Shown here piece by piece: positions 34,461 through 43,470 of a DNA stretch of 64,000 nucleotides (position 1 is its first letter; every line of letters starts with the position of its first letter). The stretch spans positions 2,046,001-2,110,000 of the forward strand of contig NZ_CP090063.1 in the NCBI RefSeq assembly GCF_021391495.1. The letters run 5' to 3'. Under the pieces are notes generated by a model. It was not told where the DNA came from. It saw nothing but the letters and a program-made list of their open reading frames with translations, and made no database searches. The translations under genes and the position numbers were made by a program. The DNA comes from Amycolatopsis acidiphila (GTDB taxonomy: Bacteria; Actinomycetota; Actinomycetes; Mycobacteriales; Pseudonocardiaceae).

Positions 34461-35896
34461 TGACCACGGCCACCGGAGTCATCACCACCTCGATCCCGGC
34501 GAGACTCGACCGCCTGCCCTGGTCCCGGTTCCACTGGCGGATCCTGATCGGGCTGGGCACGGTCTGGATCCTCGACGGCCTCGAGGTCACGATCGTCGGG
34601 TCCGTCGCCGACCGGATGACCGAGAACGGCAGTGGCGCCGGGATGGGCTCCGGCGACGTCGGCGTCGCCGCCGCGTTCTACGTCGCCGGTGCCTGTCTCG
34701 GCGCCCTGCTGTTCGGGCAGCTGACCGACCGCTACGGCCGAAAGAAGCTGTTCCTGGTCACGCTCGGGGTGTACGTGGTCGCCACGGTCGCCACCGCGTT
34801 CACCTTCGCGCCCTGGTTCTTCTTCCTCGCGCGCTTCGTGACCGGCGCGGGCATCGGCGGCGAGTACTCGGCGATCAACTCCGCGATCGACGAGCTGATC
34901 CCGGCGCGGCTGCGCGGCCGGGTCGACCTCGTCGTCAACGGCACCTACTGGGGCGGGTCCGCCGCCGGCGCGGCGCTGGCGCTGGCGCTGCTCGACACGT
35001 CGATCTTCCCGATAGGACTGGGCTGGCGGCTCGCGTTCGGCCTCGGCGCGCTGCTCGGCGTGCTGATCCTCGTCGTGCGGCGGCACGTGCCGGAGAGCCC
35101 GCGCTGGCTGTTCATCCACGGCCGCGAGGACACGGCCGAGGAGATCGTCGGCGGCATCGAGAAAGAGGTGGAGCGCGAGAGCGGCGAGAAGCTCGAAATG
35201 CCCACGGAGACGCTCAAGATCCGGCAGCGGAACAGCATCCCTTTCCGCACCATCGCGCGGACCGCGTTCAAGACCTACCCGCGCCGGGCGGCCCTCGGGC
35301 TGGCGCTGTTCGTCGGGCAGGCGTTCCTCTACAACGGGATCACCTTCAACCTGGGCACGATCTTCAGCACGTACTACGGCACCACGTCGAGCTTCGTACC
35401 GGTGTTCATCGTGATCTACGCGATCGGCAACCTGCTGGGCCCGCTGCTGCTGGGCCGGCTGTTCGACACGGTCGGTCGCCGTCCGATGATCACCGTCAGC
35501 TACCTCGGGTCCGCGGTGCTGAGCGTGCCGCTGATCTTCGTGTTCCTCAGCGGTGCCGGTGGCCCGTGGGGCTTCCTCGTCCTGCTGGTGGCGACGTTCT
35601 TCCTGGCCTCGGCCGGGGCCAGCTCGGCATACCTGACGGTCAGCGAGATCTTCCCGATGGAGACGAGGGCGCTCGCCATCGCCTTCTTCTACGCGATCGG
35701 CACCGGGGTCGGCGGGATCGTCGGGCCGCTGATGTTCGGCTCGCTGGTGGAGGCGAACGACCGTGGCCTCGCCGCGGTCGGGTTCGCCGTCGCGGCCGTG
35801 GTCATGGCCGTCGGCGGTGTCGCCGAGCTGTTGTTCGGGGTCAAGGCGGAGAACGCCTCGCTGGAGGCCATCGCGAAGCCGCTGACCGCGCAGTGA
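34457..35896 (+). CDS. MFS transporter (sugar-porter-like)
   Basis: 479 residues. The N-terminus has WRILIGLGTVWILDGLEVTIVGSVA. Motif A (GQLTDRYGRKKLFLVT), VTGAGIGGEYSAINSAIDELIPARLRGR and PESPRWLF (a sugar-porter-type PESPRWL) are clear, as is GRLFDTVGRRPMI in the second half. The set fits the SP or AAHS-like groups that move sugars or organic acids. GTG 34457 or ATG 34460 may be the start. The 60-residue central loop is highly charged. Cotranscribed with the small gene before it. Confidence 0.85.
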   Translation: MMTTATGVITTSIPARLDRLPWSRFHWRILIGLGTVWILDGLEVTIVGSVADRMTENGSGAGMGSGDVGVAAAFYVAGACLGALLFGQLTDRYGRKKLFLVTLGVYVVATVATAFTFAPWFFFLARFVTGAGIGGEYSAINSAIDELIPARLRGRVDLVVNGTYWGGSAAGAALALALLDTSIFPIGLGWRLAFGLGALLGVLILVVRRHVPESPRWLFIHGREDTAEEIVGGIEKEVERESGEKLEMPTETLKIRQRNSIPFRTIARTAFKTYPRRAALGLALFVGQAFLYNGITFNLGTIFSTYYGTTSSFVPVFIVIYAIGNLLGPLLLGRLFDTVGRRPMITVSYLGSAVLSVPLIFVFLSGAGGPWGFLVLLVATFFLASAGASSAYLTVSEIFPMETRALAIAFFYAIGTGVGGIVGPLMFGSLVEANDRGLAAVGFAVAAVVMAVGGVAELLFGVKAENASLEAIAKPLTAQ

Positions 35897-35900
35897 CGGC

Positions 35901-36743
35901 TCAGCGCCGGTGCGACGGCTCGTGCCGCAGGTCCGCCAGCCGAAGGCTCTCCCCGCGCCGGAGCATCCGCACGGCGGTCGCCGGCTTCTGCTCGGCGACC
36001 GCTTGCAGGAAGTTCGACACCGGCGAGGTGAAGTTCGCGTAGTCGTCGAAGTGCACCGGCACGGCGTGCGCGGGCCGCAGCAGTTCCAGCAGCCGCACGC
36101 CCTGGCGGTCGTCCATCGTGACGAGCACCCCGAGCACGCGGGTGCCGCCCAGGTGCACGATCGCGAGGTCGAGGTCCGGGTAGCGCTCACGGATCTGGTG
36201 CAGCTCGTGGTACATGACCGTGTCGCCGCTGACGTAGAGCCGCAACGGCCGGGTGTCCGGCGACGCGGTGTAGGTCCAGATGCTGCCCATCACCGGCGGC
36301 AGCACCCGGGCGAGCGGGCCGGGCGCGTGCTGCGCGGGCACGGCCGTCACGGTGAGCGAGGCGTCGCCGTCGGTCAGCGTCTCACTGGACCACGTCTGCA
36401 GCGCGACCGTCGCCCGGAACCCGCGGCGGCTCAGCCGGTGGGCGGCGTGCGCGGTCGTCAGCAGCGGGACGTCCGCGGCGAGATCCCGGCGGGCGACCCG
36501 GTCGAAGTGGTCGCCGTGCAGGTGCGACAGCACCACGGCGTCCAGCGGCGGCAGCTCGCGCAGCTGGGCCGCGGGCTCCGTGCGGCGGCGGGAGAACAGG
36601 CCCTGGCCGAAGTAGCACCACTGGCCGCGGTGGAGGAAGTTCGGATCGGTCAGCACGGTGAACGGCCCGAGCCGCAGCAACGTGGTCGCGGTGCCGATGA
36701 AGGTCAGGGAGTCGCCGGCGGGCAGCGCGAGGGGTTCAGGCAT
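35901..36743 (-). CDS. Metallo-beta-lactamase-fold hydrolase (UlaG-like)
   Basis: 280 residues. The zinc-ligand motif HLHGDHFD (HxHxDH) near residue 93 and later His residues (VPAQHAPG, GDTVMYHE, VPVHFDDY) match the MBL fold of the UlaG/N-acyl-phosphatidylethanolamine-phospholipase-like class. Cytoplasmic. ATG 36743 begins where the fold starts (ALPAGDSLTFIGTATTLLRL). Divergent by 31 bp from the catalase-like gene. Substrate unknown. Confidence 0.82.
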   Translation of the reverse strand: MPEPLALPAGDSLTFIGTATTLLRLGPFTVLTDPNFLHRGQWCYFGQGLFSRRRTEPAAQLRELPPLDAVVLSHLHGDHFDRVARRDLAADVPLLTTAHAAHRLSRRGFRATVALQTWSSETLTDGDASLTVTAVPAQHAPGPLARVLPPVMGSIWTYTASPDTRPLRLYVSGDTVMYHELHQIRERYPDLDLAIVHLGGTRVLGVLVTMDDRQGVRLLELLRPAHAVPVHFDDYANFTSPVSNFLQAVAEQKPATAVRMLRRGESLRLADLRHEPSHRR

Positions 36744-36774
36744 AGTCCGGGGGCTACCCGGCAATCCTGGCCGC

Positions 36775-37416
36775 ATGCCACCACTTCGCACCGCGTTCGA
36801 CGCACTCGCCCGGCTGCGCGACGCCCGCGCGTTCCATCCCAAGGGCGCGCGCGTCGACGGCGAGCTGACCACCCTCGACGCCGGCCCGTGGCCACTGCCC
36901 GCCGGCAGTGCGCAGGTGGCGGCGCGGTTGTCCAAGGGCGCCGGTGTGCCGGACGGCTTCCGCGACGTGCTCGGGCTGGCGGTGCGCGTGCCGCTCGAGA
37001 CCGGGCCGTGGGACCTGACGTTCTCCACGATCGGCTCGCTGACCCGGATCCTGCCGTTTCCCGCGCGCGGGTGGTGCGACGCGTCCTACAGCAGTTTGGC
37101 GCCCTACCGGGTCGGCGGGCAGCTGCGGTGGCTGCTGGCGCGGGCGGCGCGGGACCAGCCGAAGGTGGACGCGTCGCTGCGGGCCGCCCGGCGCCTGGTG
37201 CGCGGCGGCGGGTTCGAGCTGGTCCTGTCCTCGGCGACGGCGATCGGGGTGCCGCAGCCGATCGCCCGGCTGCGGCTGCACACCGTCTGCGATGACGCCG
37301 GGCAGCCGACCTTCGATCCGATGCTCAACCATCCGCCCGGCGTGACTCTGTACCCGGACTGGCTGACGAAGGCGCGGGAGCTCGCCTACGCCGGTAGCCG
37401 CGCGGGGCGTGCCTGA
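36775..37416 (+). CDS. Catalase-superfamily-like hypothetical protein
   Basis: 213 residues. Segments such as AARLSKGAGVPDGFRDVLGLAVRVP, YSSLAPYRVGG and LRLHTVCDDAGQPTFDPMLNHPPG resemble proteins with a reduced catalase-like barrel. The catalytic His-Asn pair and the proximal haem Tyr of true catalases are not evident, so a catalase role is unlikely. Shares a 31-bp divergent promoter region with the MBL hydrolase. Function unknown. Confidence 0.55.
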   Translation: MPPLRTAFDALARLRDARAFHPKGARVDGELTTLDAGPWPLPAGSAQVAARLSKGAGVPDGFRDVLGLAVRVPLETGPWDLTFSTIGSLTRILPFPARGWCDASYSSLAPYRVGGQLRWLLARAARDQPKVDASLRAARRLVRGGGFELVLSSATAIGVPQPIARLRLHTVCDDAGQPTFDPMLNHPPGVTLYPDWLTKARELAYAGSRAGRA

Positions 37417-37558
37417 CGCCCGGTCTTTCCCGATTTCGACCGCTCGGTCCAGACGTCGACCGTGCGGCGTGGCGAGGGGCGTCGTGCTCAAGTCTCGGCC
37501 GTGCTGGCAGCCGAGGAGGGCCGTGGTGCCGCCGCGACCGCCCGGGCGGGGACGCTCG

Positions 37559-38104
37559 CTAGTCCTTGCCGAGGGCCTTGCGGATCGCGTCGCGGGCGCG
37601 GTCCATGATCGCGACCGGGGCGCCGAGCAGGGCGTTCGCCGCCGCGCCCTCCACGCCCGGATGCGGCCGGGTGGGGGCGACCGCTTCGGCGGCCTTCACC
37701 GTGTCGGCCATGGCGCGCAGCCGCTTCTCGTCGTAGGCCTTGCGCAGCAGCGGGAACTCGTCGTGCTCCTCGTGCTCGGCGTGCGCGAGGACGTCGTCGC
37801 GCAGCTGGAACAGCAGCGTGTCGAAGCCCTCGGCGTCCGGCCCCATCTCGTCCAAAGTGGACAGCAGCTCCTTAGCGCGGTGCTCCTCGCCGACCCTGGC
37901 GTCCACCACCGGCTCGCCGCCCTGCTGCTTGCGGACCTCCGGGTGGACCAGCTCCTCCTCGGCGGTCTCGTGCACCGACAGCAGCCGCACGAGCTCGCGG
38001 AACGCCCCGGCGCGCTCGTCGTCCTTGGCGCGCTCGACCTCGCCGAAGAGACGGCGGATCTCCTGGTGCTGTTGCTCGAGCAACGTGATGACGTCGTTCG
38101 CCAC
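37559..38104 (-). CDS. Hemerythrin-domain protein
   Basis: 181 residues. The di-iron ligands are visible along a four-helix bundle: LEQQHQEIRRLF, SVHETAEEELVHPEV, GEEHRAKELL and HAEHEEHDEFPLL. Actinobacterial relatives sense or store oxygen, NO or iron and belong to the SigF regulon. Consistent with that, a SigB/SigF-type promoter (GGTT-N15-GGGTAC) lies just upstream. GTG 38104 has GAAGGAGG in front. Confidence 0.87.
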   Translation of the reverse strand: MANDVITLLEQQHQEIRRLFGEVERAKDDERAGAFRELVRLLSVHETAEEELVHPEVRKQQGGEPVVDARVGEEHRAKELLSTLDEMGPDAEGFDTLLFQLRDDVLAHAEHEEHDEFPLLRKAYDEKRLRAMADTVKAAEAVAPTRPHPGVEGAAANALLGAPVAIMDRARDAIRKALGKD

Positions 38105-38136
38105 GGTGTTCCTCCTTCGGGGATGTCCAGGGGTGA

Positions 38137-38161
38137 GTACCCGGCGTCCGGCGGGGTAACC
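38137..38161 (-). promoter_or_regulatory. SigB/SigF-type stress promoter for the hemerythrin gene
   Basis: Read on the minus strand: GGTT (38161-38158), 15-bp spacer, GGGTAC (38142-38137). It fits the actinobacterial consensus GNNT-N14-16-GGGTAC/T. The expected start near 38130 gives a leader of about 26 nt including the Shine-Dalgarno. Confidence 0.62.
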
Positions 38162-38169
38162 GGGCCGCC

Positions 38170-38577
38170 ATGGCAGAGGAAGAACCGGCGCCCGATCGCA
38201 GCACCCTCGGCAGCCGGATCGTGACGAAGGCGACGGAGTGGCTGGGTTCGGTCGCCACCGTCCTCGCGGCGGTCCTGCTGGTGCTGGCCTGGCTCGTGGG
38301 GCTGCTGTTCACCCACGACCTGGAGAACTACCAGCTGATCCTCAACACCGCGACCTCGATCGCGACGTTCGTGATGGTGTTCATCATCCAGTCCGCGCAG
38401 AACCGCGACAGCCGCGCCATGCAGGCCAAGCTCGACGCCCAGAACCGGGTGCTGGCGGCGATCGCGAAACACGGCGAGGTGGCGGACCCGCAGGAGCTGC
38501 TCGACCTGGTGGCGCTCGAAGAGGCGCCCGAACGGCAGATCCAGTCCTACCAGCACCACGTGCGCCGGCGGTACTGA
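38170..38577 (+). CDS. Low-affinity iron permease-domain membrane protein
   Basis: 135 residues. Two membrane helices (about 28-50 and 58-76) and the signature TNNT-like variant NTATSIATFVMVFIIQSAQNRDSRAMQAKLD identify the low-affinity iron permease (PF04120) family, whose bacterial members are small and uncharacterised. A helical cytoplasmic tail follows. Divergent from the hemerythrin gene, so both iron-related genes share the intergenic region. Confidence 0.8.
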   Translation: MAEEEPAPDRSTLGSRIVTKATEWLGSVATVLAAVLLVLAWLVGLLFTHDLENYQLILNTATSIATFVMVFIIQSAQNRDSRAMQAKLDAQNRVLAAIAKHGEVADPQELLDLVALEEAPERQIQSYQHHVRRRY

Positions 38578-38680
38578 CGCGCACCGCGACAGCGCGACCG
38601 GTGGCCTCACCGATGCCGGGCGCGGCGGAACGGCTCCAAGATTCCACGCCTGATCCTCGAACCGCATTCGGCGGACAGCC

Positions 38681-39901
38681 GTGATGCAGGCGGAACGAGT
38701 TGTCGTGGAAGGTGGTCGTCCAGGCGTGCTGGAGGAACGAAGACGCCGGCTGGCCGCGTTGCTGCGCCCCGAACTGCCCGGCCTCGTCGAGGAGATGACG
38801 CGCGAGATCCGGCGGGCCGTGCCCGAATACGGCCGCCCGCTCGACGACGCGCACGCCGGGGTGTTGCGGGAGCGGGTGCAGTACGCGGTCAAGCTGTTCG
38901 TCGATCTGCTCGAACATTCGCAGCCGGCGCGTACCGACGCCGAACGCGTCTTCCGCGGCGTCGGCCGTGCCGAAGGGCATTCGGGCCGCACGCTCGATCA
39001 GCTGCACGCGGCGCTGCGGGTCGGCGGCCGGGTCGCCTGGCGCCGGGTGGCCAGGGTCGAACAGCAGCGCTCGCTGCCCGCGGTGGACGTGTCGTGGCTG
39101 GCGGACCGGCTGTTCGTCTTCCTCGACGAGCTGGCCGGGGTGGCGGTGCGGGGCTATCGCGAGGTGCAGGCCCAGGCCTCCGACGCCGGGCGCGGCATGC
39201 GCCGCAGGCTGCTGCAGCTGATGCTCAACCGGCCCGGCGCCTCGGTCTCCGCCGTGGCCGACCTCGCGCGGACCATCGGCTGGACCGTGCCCGAGCAGTG
39301 CGCACTGGTGGCGATCGACGCCGAGCCCAGCGGGCACCTGCGCCCGGACCCCGTGCTGGGTCCCGACGTGCTCGCCGACCTGCGCGAACCCGAGCCGTGC
39401 CTGCTGCTGCCCGGCCCGGTGACCAGCGACCGGCTGCAGCGGCTGTCCGCCGCCTTCCACGGCGCGCGGGTGGCGGTCGGGCCGACCGTGCCGGTCGCCG
39501 AGGCGCCGGCTTCGCTGCGCTGGGCCCGGCAGGCGCTGCGCCTGGTCGCGGACGGGGTGCTGCCCGACGTGCCGGTGACGGTGTGTGCCGAGCACTGGTC
39601 CACGCTGTGGCTGCTCAGCGATCCGGCCCTGCTCAAGCAGGTCACCAAGCGGCGGCTCACCCCGCTCAACGGGTTCCCGCCAAAGCAGCGCGCGCGGCTG
39701 GCCGGCACGTTGTTCGCCTGGCTGCAGGCGCAGGGCAACGTGCAGGAGGCGGCGACGAAGCTGCGGGTGCATCCGCGGACGGTGCGCTACCGGATGCGCC
39801 AGATCGAGGACGCGTTCGGCGGGGACCTGCACGACCCGGCGGCGCGGTTCGAGATCGAGGCCGCGCTACGGGCGCTCGACCTGCTGGGTATCGGGTACTG
39901 A
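38681..39901 (+). CDS. PucR family helix-turn-helix regulator
   Basis: 406 residues. The N-terminal half is an RsbR-like helical sensor (RRRLAALLRPELPGLVEEMTREIRRAVPEYGR). The C-terminus is a PucR HTH: LFAWLQAQGNVQEAATKLRVHPRTVRYRMRQIEDAFGG. GTG 38681 or ATG 38684 may start it. No clear target: the following DUF202 genes are in the same direction but 57 bp away. Confidence 0.85.
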   Translation: MMQAERVVVEGGRPGVLEERRRRLAALLRPELPGLVEEMTREIRRAVPEYGRPLDDAHAGVLRERVQYAVKLFVDLLEHSQPARTDAERVFRGVGRAEGHSGRTLDQLHAALRVGGRVAWRRVARVEQQRSLPAVDVSWLADRLFVFLDELAGVAVRGYREVQAQASDAGRGMRRRLLQLMLNRPGASVSAVADLARTIGWTVPEQCALVAIDAEPSGHLRPDPVLGPDVLADLREPEPCLLLPGPVTSDRLQRLSAAFHGARVAVGPTVPVAEAPASLRWARQALRLVADGVLPDVPVTVCAEHWSTLWLLSDPALLKQVTKRRLTPLNGFPPKQRARLAGTLFAWLQAQGNVQEAATKLRVHPRTVRYRMRQIEDAFGGDLHDPAARFEIEAALRALDLLGIGY

Positions 39902-39957
39902 GCACGACCGCCCCGGCCGGCGCCACGCCGACCGGGCAACGCCTACCGTGGGCGATC

Positions 39958-40329
39958 ATGCCGGACATGAAGCGTCGCCCGCACTGGTACGAGGAGGGAC
40001 AGGAACCGGACTACCGGTTCACCCTGGCCAACGAACGCACCTTCCTCGCCTGGCTGCGCACCGCACTCGCGCTGCTGGCGGGTGCGGTCGCGCTCGCCCA
40101 GCTCGTGCCGCCGTTCAGCGTCGCCGGGCTGCGGACCGGGCTGGCCGTGCTGCTGGCCGTCACCGGCACCGTGCTCGCGGCGTTCTCCTACCGGCGGTGG
40201 GCGCGGGTGCAGCGCGCGATGCGCAACGGCAGGCCGCTGCCGATGACCTGGCTGCCGTTCGTGGTCGGCTGGGCCGCGGCGCTGTGCGGGGTCGTGGTGC
40301 TCGTGCTCGTGCTGACGCATCCGCGATGA
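39958..40329 (+). CDS. DUF202 (YidH) family membrane protein
   Basis: 123 residues. It starts with RFTLANERTFLAWLRTALALLAGAVAL, the DUF202 signature (NERTxLAWxRT), and has three membrane helices. Function unknown. Overlaps the next DUF202 gene by ATGA; the two may form a heteromeric complex. Confidence 0.86.
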   Translation: MPDMKRRPHWYEEGQEPDYRFTLANERTFLAWLRTALALLAGAVALAQLVPPFSVAGLRTGLAVLLAVTGTVLAAFSYRRWARVQRAMRNGRPLPMTWLPFVVGWAAALCGVVVLVLVLTHPR

Positions 40330-40607
40330 GCGATCGGGGGCTGCAACCCGAGCGCACCGCGCTGGCCTGGCAGCGGACCGGGCTGGCCGCGGCCGTCGTG
40401 GCCGTGCTGCTGGTGCGCGACGGCGTCGTGCACGGTTCGGCGTGGGGGATCGCGGCCGGCGCGTGCGCGGCCCTGGCGGTGCCGCTCTCGGCGCTCGCCG
40501 CCAGGGCGACGCCCAGCGCGTGGACGCGGTTGACGCTGGTGACGGGCGCGGTGGTGGCCTCGGGGCTGTGCACGGTGGTCCACCTGCTGCTGCACTACGA
40601 CGGGTGA
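40326..40607 (+). CDS. DUF202 family membrane protein
   Basis: 93 residues, three short helices, with the LQPERTALAWQRTGLAAAVVAV start typical of the YidG-like branch of DUF202. Coupled to the preceding YidH-like gene, the standard arrangement in bacteria. Its end overlaps the convergent GntR gene by 13 bp. Confidence 0.85.
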   Translation: MSDRGLQPERTALAWQRTGLAAAVVAVLLVRDGVVHGSAWGIAAGACAALAVPLSALAARATPSAWTRLTLVTGAVVASGLCTVVHLLLHYDG

Positions 40608-41326
40608 CGCCGCAACCGGACCCGGTAGGAGTAGTGCTCCGGCAGGAAGTGGCTGATCGCGAGCTCCACCGGCTGGCCGGAGGACGAGAGGTACAGCCGG
40701 TCGATCCGCAGCAGCGGCCTGCCGACCTCGCAACCCAGCTGCTCGGCGATCTCGGGCGTGGCGAGGCCGACGGTCACGCTCTGCTCGGCCTCGGTGATCG
40801 GGTCGGGCAGCCGGCCTTCGAGCAGGCCGATGATCGTCGCCCGGCTGCGCGCGCCCGGTTCGGTGACCTCGGGCGCGGACTCCAGCAGTTTCGCGACGGC
40901 TGGCGGCAGGAACATCGTGGTGAGGCAGAACGGGATCTCCTCGTGCACGCGCAGGAACTCCAGCCTGCCCACCCGGTCCGAGTGCAGCCGCAGCCTGCCC
41001 GCCGCGTCCACCTCGATCTGCCGCCGCAGCGGCGCGACCACCCGCATCTCGGTGTCGATCGACAGGCCCATCAGGTCCTCGATCGAGCCGAACTGCCGCA
41101 GGTACTGCTCCTCGGTGGGCGCGGCGAACGTGCCACGTCCCGGCACCCGGTACACCATGCCCTCGGCCACCAGGTCCTGGAACGCGCGGCGCACGGTCTG
41201 GCGGCTGACCCGGTGGCTGTCGGCGAGCTCGGCTTCGGTGGGCAGGCGCACGCCGTCGGGGAACTCGTGCCGCAGGATGGCGTCGCGCAGCTCGCGGGCG
41301 AGGCGGACGTACGCGCTGTCGGCCAT
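40595..41326 (-). CDS. GntR (HutC subfamily) transcriptional regulator
   Basis: 243 residues. HTH about 8-70 (LPTEAELADSHRVSRQTVRRAFQDLVAEG), then a UTRA ligand domain (IEVDAAGRLRLHSDRVGRLEFLRVHEEIPFCLTTMFLP). It starts 1 bp inside the acyl-CoA dehydrogenase stop (TGATG), forming a two-gene operon. Two copies of TTTGTACGGCC(G)AAA in the divergent promoter region upstream are its probable operators. It likely senses an organic acid or acyl compound from the pathway. Confidence 0.87.
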   Translation of the reverse strand: MADSAYVRLARELRDAILRHEFPDGVRLPTEAELADSHRVSRQTVRRAFQDLVAEGMVYRVPGRGTFAAPTEEQYLRQFGSIEDLMGLSIDTEMRVVAPLRRQIEVDAAGRLRLHSDRVGRLEFLRVHEEIPFCLTTMFLPPAVAKLLESAPEVTEPGARSRATIIGLLEGRLPDPITEAEQSVTVGLATPEIAEQLGCEVGRPLLRIDRLYLSSSGQPVELAISHFLPEHYSYRVRLRRHPS

Positions 41327-42513
41327 CAGGCGTCCAGGCCGCCCCGGCTGACCAGCTGCCGGGCGATGACGTTGCGCTGGATCTCGTTCGTGCCCTCGCC
41401 GACGATCATCAGCGGCGCGTCCCGGAAGTAGCGCTCGACGTCGAACTCGGTCGAATACCCGTAGCCGCCGTGGATGCGCACGGCGTTCAGCGCGATCTGC
41501 ATCGCGGTCTCCGACGCGAACAGCTTCGCCATCCCGGCTTCCATGTCGACCCGGCGCCCGGCGTCGGCCTCGCGGGCGGCGTGCAGCGTGAGCTGCCGGG
41601 CGGCGGTGAGCGAGGTGGCCATGTCCGCGAGGTAGTTGCCGACCGACTGGTGCTGCCAGATCGGCTTGCCGAACGACTCGCGCTCCTGCGCGTACCGCAG
41701 GGCGTCCTCGAACGCGGCCCGCCCGACGCCCAGCGCCCGGGCCGCGACCTGCAGGCGACCGGTCTCCAGGCCCTTCATCATCTGCGCGAAGCCCTTGCCC
41801 TCGACGCCGCCGAGCAGCCGTCCGGCGGGCACCCGGTAGTCCTCGAACGCCAGCTCGCAGCTCTCGACGCCCTTGTAGCCGAGCTTGGGCAGGTCACGCG
41901 AGACCGTCAGGCCGGGACCGTGCTCGGCGAGCAGGATCGACACGCCCTTGTGCTTGGGCTCGGCGGCGGGATCGGTCTTGCACAGCAACGCGATCAGGCC
42001 CGAGCGGCGGGAGTTGGTGATCCAGGTCTTGGTGCCGTTGACGACGTACTCTCCCCCGCCGGCTACGCCCCCACTGCCCTCGCGGCGGGCGACAGTCCGC
42101 ATGGCCTGCAGGTCGGAGCCACCGCCCGGCTCGGTCAGCGCCATGGTCGCACGCAGTTCGCCGGTCGCCATCCGCGGCAGGTAGGACTGCTTCTGCTCGT
42201 CGGTGCCGAAGTGCAGCAGCAGCTTCGACACCACCGTGTGCCCGCCCATCGCGCCCGCGAGGCTCATCCAGCCGCGCGCCAGCTCCTCGGTGATCAGCAC
42301 GTAGCAGGGCGTGGACACCGGTGTGCCGCCGTACTCCTCGGGGATCGCCAGGCCGAAGATCCCCAGCTCCTTCATCTGGTCGATGAGCCGTTCGGGATAG
42401 GTGTTGGCGTGTTCGAGCTCCCGGGCGACCGGCCGGACCTCCTTGTCGACGAACTCGCGCACGGTGCCGACCGCCAGCTGCTCGTCCTGGCTCAGACTGT
42501 CGAGGGTGCTCAT
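41326..42513 (-). CDS. Acyl-CoA dehydrogenase
   Basis: 395 residues of standard ACAD length. MALTEPGGGSD and KTWITNS bind the flavin and substrate; the C-terminal RIHGGYGYSTEFDVERYFRDAPLMIVGEGTNEIQR contains the usual catalytic-Glu region and FAD contacts. It lies divergent from the MaoC, CitE and CoA-transferase genes and shares their regulator. In relatives of the itaconate locus an acyl-CoA dehydrogenase is also present; its exact substrate is unknown. Confidence 0.9.
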   Translation of the reverse strand: MSTLDSLSQDEQLAVGTVREFVDKEVRPVARELEHANTYPERLIDQMKELGIFGLAIPEEYGGTPVSTPCYVLITEELARGWMSLAGAMGGHTVVSKLLLHFGTDEQKQSYLPRMATGELRATMALTEPGGGSDLQAMRTVARREGSGGVAGGGEYVVNGTKTWITNSRRSGLIALLCKTDPAAEPKHKGVSILLAEHGPGLTVSRDLPKLGYKGVESCELAFEDYRVPAGRLLGGVEGKGFAQMMKGLETGRLQVAARALGVGRAAFEDALRYAQERESFGKPIWQHQSVGNYLADMATSLTAARQLTLHAAREADAGRRVDMEAGMAKLFASETAMQIALNAVRIHGGYGYSTEFDVERYFRDAPLMIVGEGTNEIQRNVIARQLVSRGGLDA

Positions 42514-42520
42514 GTCGTTA

Positions 42521-42624
42521 TTTGTACGGCCAAATCCTGGTGCCGGTCAATGGCCCGCCTCTGGGAAAGGTTGACGAGAACGCCGTCCCCGACACACACT
42601 GACCGGAGCTTTGTACGGCCGAAA
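42521..42624. promoter_or_regulatory. Pair of putative GntR operators in a divergent promoter
   Basis: TTTGTACGGCCAAA (42521-42534) lies 7 bp before the acyl-CoA dehydrogenase start, and TTTGTACGGCCGAAA (42610-42624) lies 12 bp before the MaoC gene start. The GT...AC core with flanking TTT/AAA fits GntR-family sites. One copy serves each promoter. Confidence 0.7.
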
Positions 42625-42636
42625 CGAAGGAGTGGC

Positions 42637-43470
42637 ATGGACCTGGGCGCGCACGTGGTGGACTGGCGGCCGGGCCCGGTGACCTCGGCCGACGAGCTGC
42701 CCCCCGGCCCCGCCGCCGCGCTGTCCGCGGTGTTCGACCAGCCGCCGCCCGGCGGGGCGCTGCCGCCGCTGTGGCACTGGCTGTACTTCCTCGACTGGCC
42801 CGCGCAGGGGGAGCTCGGCGAGGATGGCCACCCCCGTGACGGCCACTTCCTGCCGCCGATCCCGGACCGCCGCCGGATGTTCGCCGGTGGCAGGCTCGAG
42901 GTGCAGCGGCCGCTGGTGCCCGGCACGCCTGCCGAGCGGGTCAGCAGCCTCGGCGAGGTCACGGTCAAGCAGGGCAGCACCGGCGAGATGATGTTCGTGA
43001 CCGTGCGGCACGAGATCAGCCAGGACTCGCGGCTGTGCGTCGTCGAGGAACAGGACATCGTCTACCGTTCGGGTGAGGACGAGCGGCGGCGCGGAATGCT
43101 TTCGGCGAGCGCGGAGGAGGCGCCGGAGTCCGATGCGGAGTGGCAGCTCGCCCTGCGACCCGACTCGCGGTTGCTGTTCCGGATCAGCGCGCTGACGGCG
43201 AACGCGCACCGCATCCACTACGACGAGCCGTACGTGCGCGAGGTCGAGGGCTACCCGGGGCTCGTGGTGCACGGGCCGTTGCTGGTGCTGCTGATGCTGG
43301 AGCTGGTGCGGGACAAGCAGGTGCGCTCGCTGTCCTACCGGCTGCGCCGCCCGGTCTTCGCCGGGGAGCACCTGCGGGCGCTGGGCGGTCCGGAGAACGG
43401 CGGGGCGAGCCTGCGCATCGCGACCGCCAGGGAGGAACGCAGTGCGACGGCCGAGGTGAGCTTCGCATGA
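42637..43470 (+). CDS. MaoC/FAS1-type hydratase, probable itaconyl-CoA or mesaconyl-CoA hydratase
   Basis: 277 residues with a double hot-dog fold. The second half carries ALTANAHRIHYDEPYVREVEGYPGLVVHGPL, the hydratase active-site segment (Asp/His) of the mesaconyl-C4-CoA and itaconyl-CoA hydratase group. It hydrates an unsaturated dicarboxylyl-CoA to a 3-hydroxyacyl-CoA. GAAGGAGTGGC precedes ATG 42637. Its stop overlaps the CitE gene (ATGA). With the CitE-type lyase and CoA-transferase next to it, itaconyl-CoA hydratase (Ich) is the best specific guess. Confidence 0.78.
   Translation: MDLGAHVVDWRPGPVTSADELPPGPAAALSAVFDQPPPGGALPPLWHWLYFLDWPAQGELGEDGHPRDGHFLPPIPDRRRMFAGGRLEVQRPLVPGTPAERVSSLGEVTVKQGSTGEMMFVTVRHEISQDSRLCVVEEQDIVYRSGEDERRRGMLSASAEEAPESDAEWQLALRPDSRLLFRISALTANAHRIHYDEPYVREVEGYPGLVVHGPLLVLLMLELVRDKQVRSLSYRLRRPVFAGEHLRALGGPENGGASLRIATAREERSATAEVSFA

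Noticed and set aside
36775..37416. Catalase
   Set aside because: Some segments look catalase-like, but no haem-ligand Tyr or catalytic His-Asn pair is visible, and the protein is far too short.
37417..37558. Gene or RNA in the 142-bp gap before the hemerythrin gene
   Set aside because: Only a 12-bp palindrome (CCGCCCGGGCGG at 37538-37549) is seen, compatible with a weak terminator; no coding or structured-RNA evidence.
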